A DNA stretch of 64,000 bases. Origin: Bordetella genomosp. 4. GTDB lineage: Bacteria > Pseudomonadota > Gammaproteobacteria > Burkholderiales > Burkholderiaceae_B. Both the position numbers and the translations under genes were made by a program. The notes under the pieces are model-generated. The model saw nothing but the letters and a program-made list of their open reading frames with translations, made no database searches and was not told where the DNA came from. Below are positions 8,390-17,250 of the stretch, piece by piece (position 1 is the stretch's first letter; every line of letters starts with the position of its first letter). The DNA lies in the NCBI RefSeq assembly GCF_002261185.1, contig NZ_NEVQ01000013.1:620001-684000 (forward strand), in the 5' to 3' direction.

Positions 8390-8935
8390 TCACACTCCCA
8401 GTGCCATGCACGCCGCTGCATACCTGCGGTTCCGATCGCTCCATCCGTTAGGCAGACCCCTGACATTCCTGCCATTGACCCGTATGGACAGACGCAAAAA
8501 ATCGCCGCTATCGGCGATCTCGTTGCATCCATTATTCAGCCACCACCAGCCGCTGCCTCTGGCGGCGTCCACGGCGCGTTCGAGCCATTCTGGATGGGTC
8601 ACGTAGTCAACGTCCAGCCCATTCGACACCGCGCGATAGTTGGCGCGGCCAGTGATCTGGATCAGGCCGCGCCCCCGGTATCGGAATCCGTCGCCGGGGT
8701 GGGTGTTGCCCAGGCTAGTTCGGCCCTCGTAGCGCCGCTGCGCGGCTGTGGGGCCCCATATTTCACGGGTGCAGGTGAACCCGCATGATTCGTGGCCCAG
8801 GGTGGCGATATACATCGCGGCGCGCAGGGGTGAGATGATTCCGAACTCCATCATGGATTGTTCGACGGGGTGGTACCAGCGGGTAGCTCGATGCGGGGGT
8901 AGCAAGGCGGCCTTTGCGAAATCGGATTTGCGCAT
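8390..8935 (-). CDS. Phage-type endolysin, glycoside hydrolase family 19
   Basis: This is a murein-degrading lysozyme of about 181 residues, of the chitinase class I (GH19) type used by many tailed phages. The motifs HESCGF (catalytic Glu near 49), YEGR (second Glu near 70), then NTHPGDGFRYRGRGLIQITG (around 77-96) are characteristic. There is no signal peptide, as expected for an endolysin released by a holin. The start is uncertain: the ATG at 8935 gives the usual MRKSDF-like N-terminus but lacks a visible ribosome-binding site, and the frame is open to 9043. It faces away from the tailspike genes and has no holin or Rz partner nearby, so it is probably a prophage leftover. Confidence 0.82.
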   Translation of the reverse strand: MRKSDFAKAALLPPHRATRWYHPVEQSMMEFGIISPLRAAMYIATLGHESCGFTCTREIWGPTAAQRRYEGRTSLGNTHPGDGFRYRGRGLIQITGRANYRAVSNGLDVDYVTHPEWLERAVDAARGSGWWWLNNGCNEIADSGDFLRLSIRVNGRNVRGLPNGWSDRNRRYAAACMALGV

Positions 8936-9152
8936 GGGGGTTAGGTGCGTTGGTGGGGTTATGGATTGGCTTGAGGGTGTAGTGACGTAATATGGGATTA
9001 CGTTCCAATGCTTTCCACGCAACCACTCGCCTGGTCTTTCCACCTGGCTGCCGAGTCAGCCCAAGCCCACATTACCCGTTACGCACCTGACACGCTTCGG
9101 TGCTATAACTGGCCTAATCTGGATCCGCAACGAGTTCTATCGGGAGGCTGAA

Positions 9153-10768
9153 ATGGCTGATGATGCACTACGAGGTGATCTTGCAAATGCGACCGATCCT
9201 GCAAAGGGAGCGGCGTTGGTGGGATATGTCAACCGAGACGTGTATTCTCGGCTTCAAGACACCCTTTCGATCAAAGACTTCGGTGCCATCGGAGACGGCA
9301 CAAGCCGGCCTCTAAGCTCCAAATTCGCGTCTTTAGCTGCAGCTCAAGCCGTCTATCCGCATGCGACTTCGCTCAACCAACAACTGGACTGGGCGGCATT
9401 TCAACTTGCTATTAACACGGGGAAAAGCCGCGGTGGTATCGCGGTGCATTGCGTAGACCAAGGCCACATCTGGATGATGGGTTCAGACAAACTCACATTT
9501 GGAACAGCCGCCAAAGATATTTCTTTTGACTGCGTGGCAGCACGATCAAGTTTCAGCGATACGGCATAGGCGGAAACCTGTTCGAAGCCAATGCACCCGA
9601 TGGCATCGTATTTCGTAATCTCAAGCTCGATGGTGGAATGCTGGGGCTCGATGGAAATGCCCCAGCGACGGGCGGACAAGGCTTCTCGTTCAAAACCCCT
9701 AAAAACTGCATACTGGACAATATATCGATCGTGAACACCAGAGGCTTTCAAGTCCTGTGGTATGCAGATCGAGACAACAATCAAGCCTATAGCAACTATC
9801 TAATCGATGTACGAACCGATGGTGCCAGCCTGACTTCGGCAGGGCTGCTGTTCGCCAACCTGTACGCATCATACATGGTGCGGCCATATGTCCGAGGAAT
9901 CGTTAAACAACCCGATACTACCGGCTATGCCATTGACATCAAGAATCGCTGTGTCGATTGCGGCGTTATTGACTTCCTGACTGAAGATTGCTACCTCGGA
10001 ATGGTGATTTCCGACGATCGATCGGGCATCCCAGAAGGTGAGGATCTGCGCGGAAAAGGAGCGCAGAACACGAGAATTACTGGCACAGCTAATCGCTGCA
10101 AGAGCGCATTCTCCACCAACTTGGCTATTGGAACCACCGCGAGCATCCAGGCCGTCAGTTGCGGCAGTGCATCGACCGAGGAAAATATCGCTGCCATCAC
10201 TATTGCAGGCTTCAACAGATTCTGCAACTACGACCTCCATATTCGGGAGGTGCACGCTGACGCTCCTGTGATACGAAATGGTAGTGAATACCAAGTCTTC
10301 AACATCCAGTTTTATGACAACAGCGGTACTCCACTTTATCTTGGGTTAGCAGGCTCTTATTACTCAGAAATTAACGTGATGGGCGGCCCTAACCGAAGCA
10401 GCGGGCTGTTCAATATGTGGTCCAAAATCACGCCATTCGACATCGAGGATGCACGGACCATCCCTCGATATTTGGACATGAGAGACGTACCATCTCCCAT
10501 ATACGCGAGCGGAGTATGGCGGTCAGCGCTGAATTTTCTGCTACCAGGAGGTAGCCGAGGTGCCAACCAATTTTCAGTAAGGGACAACGGCAATATCTAC
10601 ATGCAGACGCTCGGCACCCCGCGACTTTCATATCGGCAGTCATCAAACTCCTGGGTGTTTGACAACGGGGTCCCGGCTGCTGCCGACGACGCGGCAGCGG
10701 CCGCAGCTGGAATTCCTGTAAACGGGATTTATCAGACAGGTGGTGTATTGAAAGTGCGAATCACCTAG
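9153..10768 (+). pseudogene. Phage tailspike gene with a one-base frameshift
   Basis: Two overlapping frames encode one tailspike. The first (9153-9569) starts at an ATG behind GGGAGG and carries the adaptor MADDALRGDLANATDPAKGA shared with the next gene, then a DFGAIGDGT motif typical of pectate-lyase-like beta-helix proteins. It ends with an aberrant AARSSFSDTA. The second frame, open from 9530 after a TGA at 9527, continues the expected beta-helix sequence (GSTIKFQRYG and onward) to 10768. Reading ISFDC then RGSTIKF requires one additional C near 9533, so one base was probably deleted there. There is no slippery site, so programmed shifting is unlikely; a sequencing error remains possible. 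Together the pieces give about 538 residues. No C-terminal chaperone domain is seen. Confidence 0.85.
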
Positions 10769-10874
10769 CCAATACGATTGGCGGGTCTTTTCGAACTTCG
10801 GCTGAACTAGCAACACCTCGAACCAGCTTGATCGCTGGTTATCACATCAACGGAATTCGCCAATGGAGGCTTGA

Positions 10875-13166
10875 ATGGCTGATGACGCATTGCGCAGTGA
10901 TCTTGCAAACGCTACAGATCCCGCAAAGGGCGCCGCATTAGTTGGATATTACGGTGGCACCGGGTCATCGCCCAATGACACCGTGTTTGACCAACTGAGC
11001 AGCACGCCGTTAAGAATCGAGGCCTACGGAGCAGTAGGTGACGGCGTTACAGACGACACTGCAGCTTTTCAAGCTGCCTATGCTGCGCTAGCTACGAGCC
11101 CTCGACCCTTATGGCTCGAGCAGGGCAAAAACTATCTGGTCACGCAGCAACTTGTTCCGCTACCTCCGAGTGTGATCCTTTACGGTAACGGTTCGACCAT
11201 TACTTATGCACGGTCCGATGGGAGCAGGAACACGCAGTTCAGCTTCGGCAACTACACCCGTGTCCTCAACCTGACACTGCACGTTCCCAGCGGGTTTGTC
11301 ATTCGTCGATTTGCGTCATTCGGCGAGGGAGCCTCGGCCGACGGGCTCATTATCTCCAGTGCAGATCAACAGCCCCTCGGAGAGGCAAACCAAGACGCAT
11401 GTATCTGGGCGTTCCGCAATAACGTTCGTCTGCGTAACCTGCAGATCCATAACTGGGAACTTCCGATCAGGCTTTACCACCCGGATTTCATTCCAGACAA
11501 TGTGGAAATTGAAGGATTCAAGATCACGTCCTATGGAAAAGGCATCATCTTTTCGAGTGTGACCAATTCCCGAGTCCACGCTGGCTCCTTTGTCGGAAAA
11601 TCCCCTAACGCGGGGACAAACCCAGGCTACAACGCCATTGGTGGCGCCCCCGGCAACGGATGCAGTATTTCGGACATCTACATTAACGAATCCGGTGAAC
11701 ATGGGATCTATTTCTCCAATCCCGCTGCGCAACCTCGCGGGCTCAGGATCAGCAACATCACATTGGAGAACACAGGCCAATGTGGGATAAAGGTCCGCGG
11801 ATATCACGCATTAAGTATTAACAGTATCGTTGTCAATGATTGTGCGACCGGCAACCTTACGGGCTCGAACGAGGATGGCCTTCGGCTAGAGCAATGCGTG
11901 GATGTGCTCGTTTCCGGCTATCGCGTTATGAAGACCCTGAAGGCACAATCCTGCAACGTAGGTGCCGTGATAGCCGGATGCTCGAATGTCTACATCAATA
12001 GCTTTTATGTTGATACCCCTGCGGCGAACGGAACGGACATCACGACTCAACTCGTCGTCGATAAGGAAACCGGAACCTCGACGCCCTACCCTTGCCACGA
12101 CATCTACTTCAACGGATTCACCGTCCGAAACTCGGTCGGCCCTTGCATCAATGTCCGCGATAGCTCCGATCTCGGCATCGGAAACATCCATGTCTCCGGG
12201 TCGGACATCGACTCCCCCGCGAGCAACATCATTACAGTCGATGTTCCCTCTCCTCTGACTGGGCCTATCTCGGTCAATGGGGTGGCCAGAACCAGCAATA
12301 CCTACGTCAACAACGTAAACAACACTCCTGGCATCAATGTAAGCCTACTCGCAAAAGACGCGACGCAGAATATTGGGCTCGTGAATCGAATGGCTGTCCT
12401 CGACCTGAACAATTTTGTGCCTGGAAATAGCGGAGGCTCCCTCGGAACCTTGGCGCTGCGTTGTGCAGGAACCACCGGCCAGGACAACTACGGAGGGTCG
12501 ATTTCATTTCGAGGGATCGGCGTAGAGCGCCGTAAAGCTGCCATTGCCTCAGTGCAGAACGGCGCCAACGCTAGCCAGACCGGCATCGCTTTCCTGGCGA
12601 CTGATGCTTCAACCATCGCAACAGACGAAGTTTTTGAAATTGCCCGCATAACAGGTGGAGGCTTTCGCCCTGGCGTAGACAATAGCCGTCAGCTTGGATC
12701 TGCAGCGTACCGCTGGTCTGAGGTATACGCGGCAACAGGTGCTATCAATACATCTGATGCGCGATTAAAGACGCAGGTAACGCCGCTCTCCTCCGCAGAG
12801 ATCGCATGCGCGCAAGCGTTGGCTCGCGAAATCGGATGGTATCAATGGCTGCAGCAAATTGCTGACAAGGGATCCACAGCCCGCCGTCATTTTGGTATGA
12901 CAGTTCAGCGCGCAATTGAAGTGTTTAGATCTCACAATCTGGATCCATTTGCCTATGGAGCGATCTGCTATGACGAGTATGAGGCTGAGCCCGAGGTGAA
13001 GTATGCCGATGAAGAGACCGGGAAAGACATCGTCGTACGCCCGGCCAGGCCGGCCGGTGATGTCTATTCATTCCGTTGGGATGAGCTTGGCGCGTTTATC
13101 ATGCGGGGGATCGTGGCAGCCCAGGATGCACTAGAGTCGCGTGTAGCAGCGTTGGAGGCAAAATAA
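10875..13166 (+). CDS. Phage tailspike with pectate-lyase-like beta-helix and S74 chaperone domain
   Basis: This is a 763-residue intact tailspike. Residues 1-25 are almost identical to the preceding gene and should be the adaptor that plugs into the virion baseplate. AYGAVGDGVTDDTAAFQAA (about 50-68) opens a right-handed beta-helix of the pectate lyase type, the part that usually binds or cuts capsule or O-antigen. Residues 625-763 form an intramolecular chaperone of the S74 peptidase type: SDARLK (about 627-632) supplies the Ser/Lys dyad for self-cleavage after trimer folding. A GGAGG precedes the ATG and a terminator follows the stop. A depolymerase activity is inferred. Confidence 0.88.
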   Translation: MADDALRSDLANATDPAKGAALVGYYGGTGSSPNDTVFDQLSSTPLRIEAYGAVGDGVTDDTAAFQAAYAALATSPRPLWLEQGKNYLVTQQLVPLPPSVILYGNGSTITYARSDGSRNTQFSFGNYTRVLNLTLHVPSGFVIRRFASFGEGASADGLIISSADQQPLGEANQDACIWAFRNNVRLRNLQIHNWELPIRLYHPDFIPDNVEIEGFKITSYGKGIIFSSVTNSRVHAGSFVGKSPNAGTNPGYNAIGGAPGNGCSISDIYINESGEHGIYFSNPAAQPRGLRISNITLENTGQCGIKVRGYHALSINSIVVNDCATGNLTGSNEDGLRLEQCVDVLVSGYRVMKTLKAQSCNVGAVIAGCSNVYINSFYVDTPAANGTDITTQLVVDKETGTSTPYPCHDIYFNGFTVRNSVGPCINVRDSSDLGIGNIHVSGSDIDSPASNIITVDVPSPLTGPISVNGVARTSNTYVNNVNNTPGINVSLLAKDATQNIGLVNRMAVLDLNNFVPGNSGGSLGTLALRCAGTTGQDNYGGSISFRGIGVERRKAAIASVQNGANASQTGIAFLATDASTIATDEVFEIARITGGGFRPGVDNSRQLGSAAYRWSEVYAATGAINTSDARLKTQVTPLSSAEIACAQALAREIGWYQWLQQIADKGSTARRHFGMTVQRAIEVFRSHNLDPFAYGAICYDEYEAEPEVKYADEETGKDIVVRPARPAGDVYSFRWDELGAFIMRGIVAAQDALESRVAALEAK

Positions 13167-13173
13167 GATTATT

Positions 13174-13199
13174 CGGGGCCTACTAATGGCCCCGCTTTT
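13174..13199 (+). terminator. Intrinsic terminator after the tailspike gene
   Basis: CGGGGCC (13174-13180), a seven-base loop, and GGCCCCG (13188-13194) form a perfect stem followed by CTTTT. It begins eight bases after the tailspike stop codon. Confidence 0.75.
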
Positions 13200-13295
13200 C
13201 ATTTAGGCGCGTACACTGTAAGCATAAAAAAACCTGGGGGCACCGAAGTGTGTCTCTCGTTGAGCACGCCGTAGATTCTTCTTGAGGATACGACG

Positions 13296-13520
13296 ATGGA
13301 CCAGAACGATGATAGAACGCGGGATTCCGATCAATTTGGCCTAAGTGCCGATGAGCTGGCGGCTTTCGCGGAGGCCGCCGGGATTGAGGAAATCGAACCC
13401 ACAGCCTTGATGGCATTCGCTTTGTCGATAGCCGAGGAATGCGCTGAAATCGGAGACCGTTACTCGTTGAACGGGCGCAATTGTGGGGACGAAATACGGG
13501 CTCGATTTGGACTAGGTTAA
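13296..13520 (+). CDS. Small acidic protein of unknown function
   Basis: This encodes 74 residues with an excess of Glu and Asp and a predicted helical centre (ADELAAFAEAAG, then TALMAFALSIAEECAEIG). I do not recognise the family. Support for a real gene is a GAGG box seven bases before the ATG, balanced composition, and a position directly after the tailspike terminator where phages often keep small accessory genes. It could be a phage moron or a tail-related accessory gene. Confidence 0.45.
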   Translation: MDQNDDRTRDSDQFGLSADELAAFAEAAGIEEIEPTALMAFALSIAEECAEIGDRYSLNGRNCGDEIRARFGLG

Positions 13521-13865
13521 CTACACCGTGGAAGTTAGCCGAGTTCTAGCGTAGGGGGCTCCCGGAGGATACTGACGAATAGGCATGCCGCAGTCATTCC
13601 TATGACGGGATCCTGCGCCAAAACACGGTCCAGAGTCCTTCCGAGTTCTCAGCAAAGTTACTTAATAGATTTCATGCCGCCTTTGACGCCGGCTCGATAA
13701 ACAAGCCTTTCGCGCGCGCCGCAATTCGTTTGCGAATGACGGCGATTTCAAAGCTCACGGAGCACGGCCGTGTAACAATAAATGACTGGACGCTGCGAAA
13801 TTAATCGGTTAAACCCCTGAAAATTGCGATCAATGGCAAAAATCTTTACCGTCGGGAGATCAATT
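13521..13865. other. Gene-free stretch between small gene and Hint-domain gene
   Basis: No coding frame with a plausible start and composition is seen in these 345 bases. There is a perfect ten-base palindrome CACGGCCGTG at 13763-13772. The stretch may carry the promoter of the truncated Hint-domain gene or the edge of the phage remnant, but no attachment site or promoter is clear. Confidence 0.4.
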
Positions 13866-14378
13866 ATGGTCAGTTTTACAGGCTCATACCTCTACTACTT
13901 AGATCTACAAGAAGACGGCCAACTCGTCGTCACACACAAGATTGGAGCCGCGACCACTACAGTAGTCGGCGACAACGATGATTTTTTTCGGGCTGACGAA
14001 ATGGTGCGAATTACTCAGCACTATAACGACCTCCACGGCGCTCTCAGGAAGACTTTCGGGTTTACCGACGATGGCATCCTCTACGCTGAGCTTGATGAGG
14101 GTGCGGAGGAATTAAGTTATATCTATGGCCTGGCGACCACTAACGCGGACTATGAAATCGGTCAGACCATCTCATATCACACAGAGCCGTCTCTTCCGGA
14201 GTCCGCGCCACCATGCTTTGTCAATGGGACGCTGATCGAGACGGATCGGGGGCCGGTGCCCGTCGAGTCGTTGGCCGTCGGTGATAGAGTCATGGGCAGC
14301 TCTGGTTTGCGCACAGTTAAGTGGATCGGTTGGCGTAACTATCATGCTCGATCGTTGCGTACACCCCATCAACGTTAG
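13866..14378 (+). pseudogene. Hint-domain protein truncated by an IS66 element
   Basis: About 170 residues survive. Residues 1-110 are a beta-rich region I cannot assign. From Cys117, PPCFVNGTLIETDRG then PVPVESLAVGDRVMG and VKWIGWRNYHARSL match the start of a Hedgehog/intein (Hint_2) domain, with the nucleophilic Cys at its head. The domain stops abruptly at 14373, where the IS66 left inverted repeat begins; the stop codon TAG at 14376-14378 comes from the repeat itself. The rest of the domain was not found on the far side of the element. The ATG at 13866 has GGGAG upstream; an ATG at 13833 in the same frame is the alternative. Intact relatives use Hint domains for self-cleavage. Confidence 0.75.
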
Positions 14379-14399
14379 CGTCCGGCCATCCCATATTGA
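14374..14399 (+). repeat. IS66 left terminal inverted repeat
   Basis: The repeat begins GTTAGCGTCCGG and ends CCCATATTGA. It matches the reverse complement of 16921-16946 at 23 of 26 positions. The GT start with an AGCG core resembles the GTAAGCG-type ends typical of the family. Confidence 0.9.
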
Positions 14400-14400
14400 C

Positions 14401-14420
14401 ACGCCCGCATAAGCGGGCGT
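14401..14420 (-). terminator. Hairpin after tnpC inside the IS end
   Basis: ACGCCCGC-ATAA-GCGGGCGT is a perfect eight-base stem just outside the tnpC stop and just inside the terminal repeat. The second IS66 fragment has an equivalent stem near 17072-17091 at the same place relative to its end. It could end tnpC transcription or block read-in from outside. Confidence 0.5.
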
Positions 14421-14426
14421 TGCTGT

Positions 14427-16023
14427 TTATGGTGTTTGCGGTTGCCAGTTATGCGGCAGTAATTGATCGATCCGGCTGGCCGGCTGCGTAGGCAGACGCG
14501 TGAGTACGTCTTTGAGATAGGCATACGGATCGTGCCCATTGAGCTTGGCCGATTGAACCAGCGTCATCACAGCAGCCGCCCGTTTGCCTGCACGCAGCGA
14601 TCCCGCGAACAGCCAATTATTCCGGCCCACCGCAACCGGTCGGATCTGCCGCTCAATGTGGTTGTTGTCGATCGGCAACTGCCCATCATCTAGATAGCGC
14701 GTGAGCGCACTCCAGCGTTTAAGGCTGTAATCGAAGGCTTTGGCGGTGGCTGAGCCGTCGGGAACGCGGGTGCGTTGCTCTTGCATCCAGAGGTGCAGCG
14801 CGTCGGCCAGGGGTTTGGATCGTTCCTGACGTATTCGCCTTCGAGCATCGATATCCTAGTCCTTGACCTGGCGTTCAACCTCATAGAGTTGACCGATATG
14901 CTGCAGAGCTTGCTCAGCTAACTGACTCTTACTCGCGGCATGCAGCTCGTAGAATTTGCGCCGCGCATGCGCCATGCAGCCGACCTCGGCCATGCCTTGA
15001 GTAAAGCAGGCTTTATAGCCCGAGTAGTCGTCACAGAGTAGACTGCCTTGCCAGTCCCCCAGGAAGGCGCGAGCGTGTTCACCAGCACGGCCTTGCGTAA
15101 AGTCGTAGATCACCGCCTTCAGTGATTCGAAGGCACCAGGTGCATAGGCCCAGAGATAGGCTCGATGGGTCTTTTTGCTGCCAGGCTGGAATTTGCACCG
15201 GCGTTTCGTCGGCATGCACCACGCGATGCGCGAGAATCGCCTGACGCAAGGCGTCCACCAAGGGTTGCAGATGAACGCCGCAGGTTCCCACCCATTCGGC
15301 AAGCGTTGAGCGAGCCAGCTTCATGCCCGCTCGCTCGAAGATCGCCTCTTGCCGGTACAGCGGCAGATGGTCGGCGTACTTGGCCACCAGAACGTGAGCC
15401 AACAAGCCGGTAGTGGCCATGCCTTTGTCGATGACATGGGCTGGTACCGGCGCCTGCTTTAGGGTGGCGCATTGTTTGCACACCCATTTGCCGCGGATGT
15501 GGCGCTCTACGCTAAACAATCCCGGTGTGTAATCCAGCTTCTCCGAGACCTCTTCTCCGATGCGCAACAACTCGCATCCGCACTGGCAGTGCGTGCTATC
15601 GGGCTCATGGCGGTATTCGGTGCGGGGCAAGTGCTCGGGTAACCGGGCACGCTTGGGGCGGTTGGCCGGTCTGGATAGGGGCTGGCCGCTTAGTATCTCT
15701 AGTTCAGTCTCAATGGCCGCGATGTCCGTACTGACGGTCTCATCCAGCAGATTGCCTTGTACCCCTGAGAGCTGCTCGCCTTTTTTACCGAATTGATAGC
15801 GACGCAGGCTCGCGATCTCGTGGGTCAACTGCGCGATCTTGGCGTCCTTGTATCGGATCTCGTCCTGGTAGACCGTTTGCGCTTGTGCCTGACGCACTGT
15901 TAATTGTTCAAGCTCGGATCGCGTCTGCTCGAGCGCCTCGCGCTCGGCCAGCACCTCGAGCAACAGCGTGCGCAAGGCGGGCGCATCCATGGTGGCAAGG
16001 TCGGGCATCGGCGGCGTAGTCAT
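14427..16023 (-). pseudogene. tnpC: IS66 transposase TnpC, frameshifted and with an amber codon
   Basis: This is the main DDE transposase of the element, about 530 residues when joined. The first part (16023 down to about 15190) has the N-terminal coiled coil, a Cys-containing zinc-binding region (CQCGCEL, then CKQC) and HADETP, the first catalytic Asp motif. The frame then shifts near 15180-15192, just before PGSKKTHRAYLW. The second part holds CDDYSGYKA with the next catalytic Asp. An in-frame TAG at 14856-14858 interrupts it, after which the same frame continues to the family end (HIERQIRPVAVGRNNWLF) at 14427. One indel and one nonsense codon make an active protein unlikely. Confidence 0.88.
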
Positions 16024-16132
16024 GGCCCTAAGTGTTACATGACTGAGGCACCTACGCCATTGGCGCATGCCCCGATGGCATAACGCGGCAGTTACGTGCC
16101 AAGTAAAAGTGAGTCGCCAGAATCCAGCCTGA

Positions 16133-16465
16133 TCAGAGAACGTCAATCACGCCGTTAGGCCCGATACGGTGCCACGGCAGACCTATGACCAAGGCCTGCA
16201 GTTGTTCGTCGCTCAACATGAGCTGCGCCTCGCCCGAACGAGGCCAAGTAAACCCGCCCTGGTGCAACCGTCTGGCCGCCAGCCAGACGCCCAGCCCATC
16301 GTGTACCAACACTTTTAAACGGTTAGCTCGACGGTTGGCGAACAAATACGCGTGGTGTGGCTGTGCAGCACCGAAGACCTTTACCACTCGGGCCAGTGCC
16401 GTGTCAGTACCCGCGCGCATATCCATCGGCTCGACGGCCAGCCAGATCTGGTCGATACGGATCAT
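16133..16465 (-). CDS. tnpB: IS66 accessory protein TnpB (Orf2-like)
   Basis: This 110-residue IS66 Orf2 protein is intact and of normal length. The family signature is present: an N-terminal VEPMDMRAGTDT where the first Gly/Arg turn is invariant, then AYLFANRRANRLKVLVHDG. Its ATG overlaps the tnpA stop in an ATGA, which couples the two. TnpB is needed for efficient transposition of IS66 elements, but its biochemical role is not firmly known. Confidence 0.9.
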   Translation of the reverse strand: MIRIDQIWLAVEPMDMRAGTDTALARVVKVFGAAQPHHAYLFANRRANRLKVLVHDGLGVWLAARRLHQGGFTWPRSGEAQLMLSDEQLQALVIGLPWHRIGPNGVIDVL

Positions 16466-16869
16466 CGAGTGACTTCATTTAGCCACGCAGCACATTGCTG
16501 CGCGTGGCTCAGTGGCCATTGAATCGAGACGATTAAATCGCCACGTTCAAGCTTGATCTGGATCGGTGGTGAAGGGGCCTGTGACGCCGGCTCGATAGGT
16601 TTGTTCATCGAGGCCGGCACGGCAATGAACTGGGCCGCGACATCACGTTGGATCGGCGAGGGTGTTGTGCTGACATCGAGGTCACCATAACGCTCATGTT
16701 CCTGGATCCAACGGCGAACAAGATTCGCGTTGATGCCGTGATCCCGGGCAACCGAGGCCACGGAGATGCCACGCTGCTGACAATAGGCAACCAGTTCGGC
16801 CTTGAATTGGGGATCATATCGCCGCCGCCGTGACGCCGGACTGACTTCAAGAGGTTCTGAAGAGTGCAT
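16462..16869 (-). CDS. tnpA: IS66 protein TnpA (helix-turn-helix)
   Basis: This 135-residue first protein of the IS66 element has an N-terminal helix-turn-helix at about residues 18-60 (RRRYDPQFKAELVAYCQQRG, then VARDHGINANLVRRWIQEHE) and a C-terminal strand-rich part (IQIKLERGDLIVSIQWP). The ATG at 16869 is preceded by GGTGGAG. It probably binds the element ends. It appears intact and overlaps tnpB by four bases. Confidence 0.88.
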   Translation of the reverse strand: MHSSEPLEVSPASRRRRYDPQFKAELVAYCQQRGISVASVARDHGINANLVRRWIQEHERYGDLDVSTTPSPIQRDVAAQFIAVPASMNKPIEPASQAPSPPIQIKLERGDLIVSIQWPLSHAQQCAAWLNEVTR

Positions 16870-16946
16870 TGCTCCACCTATATAAATGGAGACTTATGCT
16901 CTTCGATACGCCCTAACGTATCAAGATGGGTTGCCCGGACGCTAAC

Positions 16947-17120
16947 ACTGAACGGCCATGATCCGTATGCCTATCTGAAAGATGTACTGGCCCGCCTGCC
17001 CACGCACCCGGCCAACCGCATCGACGAATTACTACCGCACAACTGGTCGGCACAAACCAAGAATTAAAAGACAACGGCCGCTGACGCGGCCATGTCAATG
17101 TGTGTTCGCCGGACTCTTAC
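16947..17120 (+). mobile_element. 3' end fragment of a second IS66-family element
   Basis: The plus strand encodes LNGHDPYAYLKDVLARLPTH and the rest of an IS66 TnpC C-terminus up to a stop at 17065-17067, similar but not identical to the end of the intact copy at 14427. It is followed by a hairpin and by an outer end TTCGCCGGACTCTTAC finishing at 17120, the counterpart of the terminal repeat. The fragment is inverted relative to the complete element and begins exactly where that element ends. This points to insertion into, or recombination with, an older related IS. Confidence 0.8.
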
Positions 17121-17250
17121 ATTCTTTCTGAGCACGGGCCAGTTTTTGGTTTCGTCACAGGGTGTGCCTCGTGCTCCACCGTCTCCATCGCGCCGTGCCA
17201 GCCGACGAGAGGTCCATGCAAATCCTCGCCGTTGAGCGCCCGCAGCATTT

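Larger units (their letters stand above)
14374..16946 (-). mobile_element. IS66-family insertion sequence
   Basis: This 2573-base element is bounded by 26-base inverted repeats that match at 23 positions. It carries the three IS66 genes in order tnpA, tnpB, tnpC on the minus strand. The left end interrupts the Hint-domain gene. The right end abuts the 3' fragment of another IS66 copy in the opposite orientation. The eight bases outside each end (CCATCAAC left, ACTGAACG right) do not match, so the typical 8-base target duplication is absent and a rearrangement has probably occurred. tnpC is damaged, so the copy is unlikely to move by itself. Confidence 0.92.

Noticed and set aside
8187-8606. 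Plus-strand open frame (139 codons) across the membrane-protein and endolysin genes
   Set aside because: It overlaps two better-supported minus-strand genes and lacks a ribosome-binding site or recognisable motif.
9520-9570. Programmed frameshift in the tailspike gene
   Set aside because: No slippery heptamer lies in the allowed window, and tailspike genes are not known to use shifting.
15170-15200. Programmed frameshift in IS66 tnpC
   Set aside because: IS66 elements are not known to need one, the A-run here lies after the PG motif that already fits the second frame, and the same gene also has an amber codon. Decay is simpler.
16864-17067. 67-codon plus-strand frame joining two IS66 parts as a gene
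   Set aside because: It starts in tnpA of the complete element, crosses the inverted repeat and ends as the C-terminus of another tnpC, so it is an accident of the junction.
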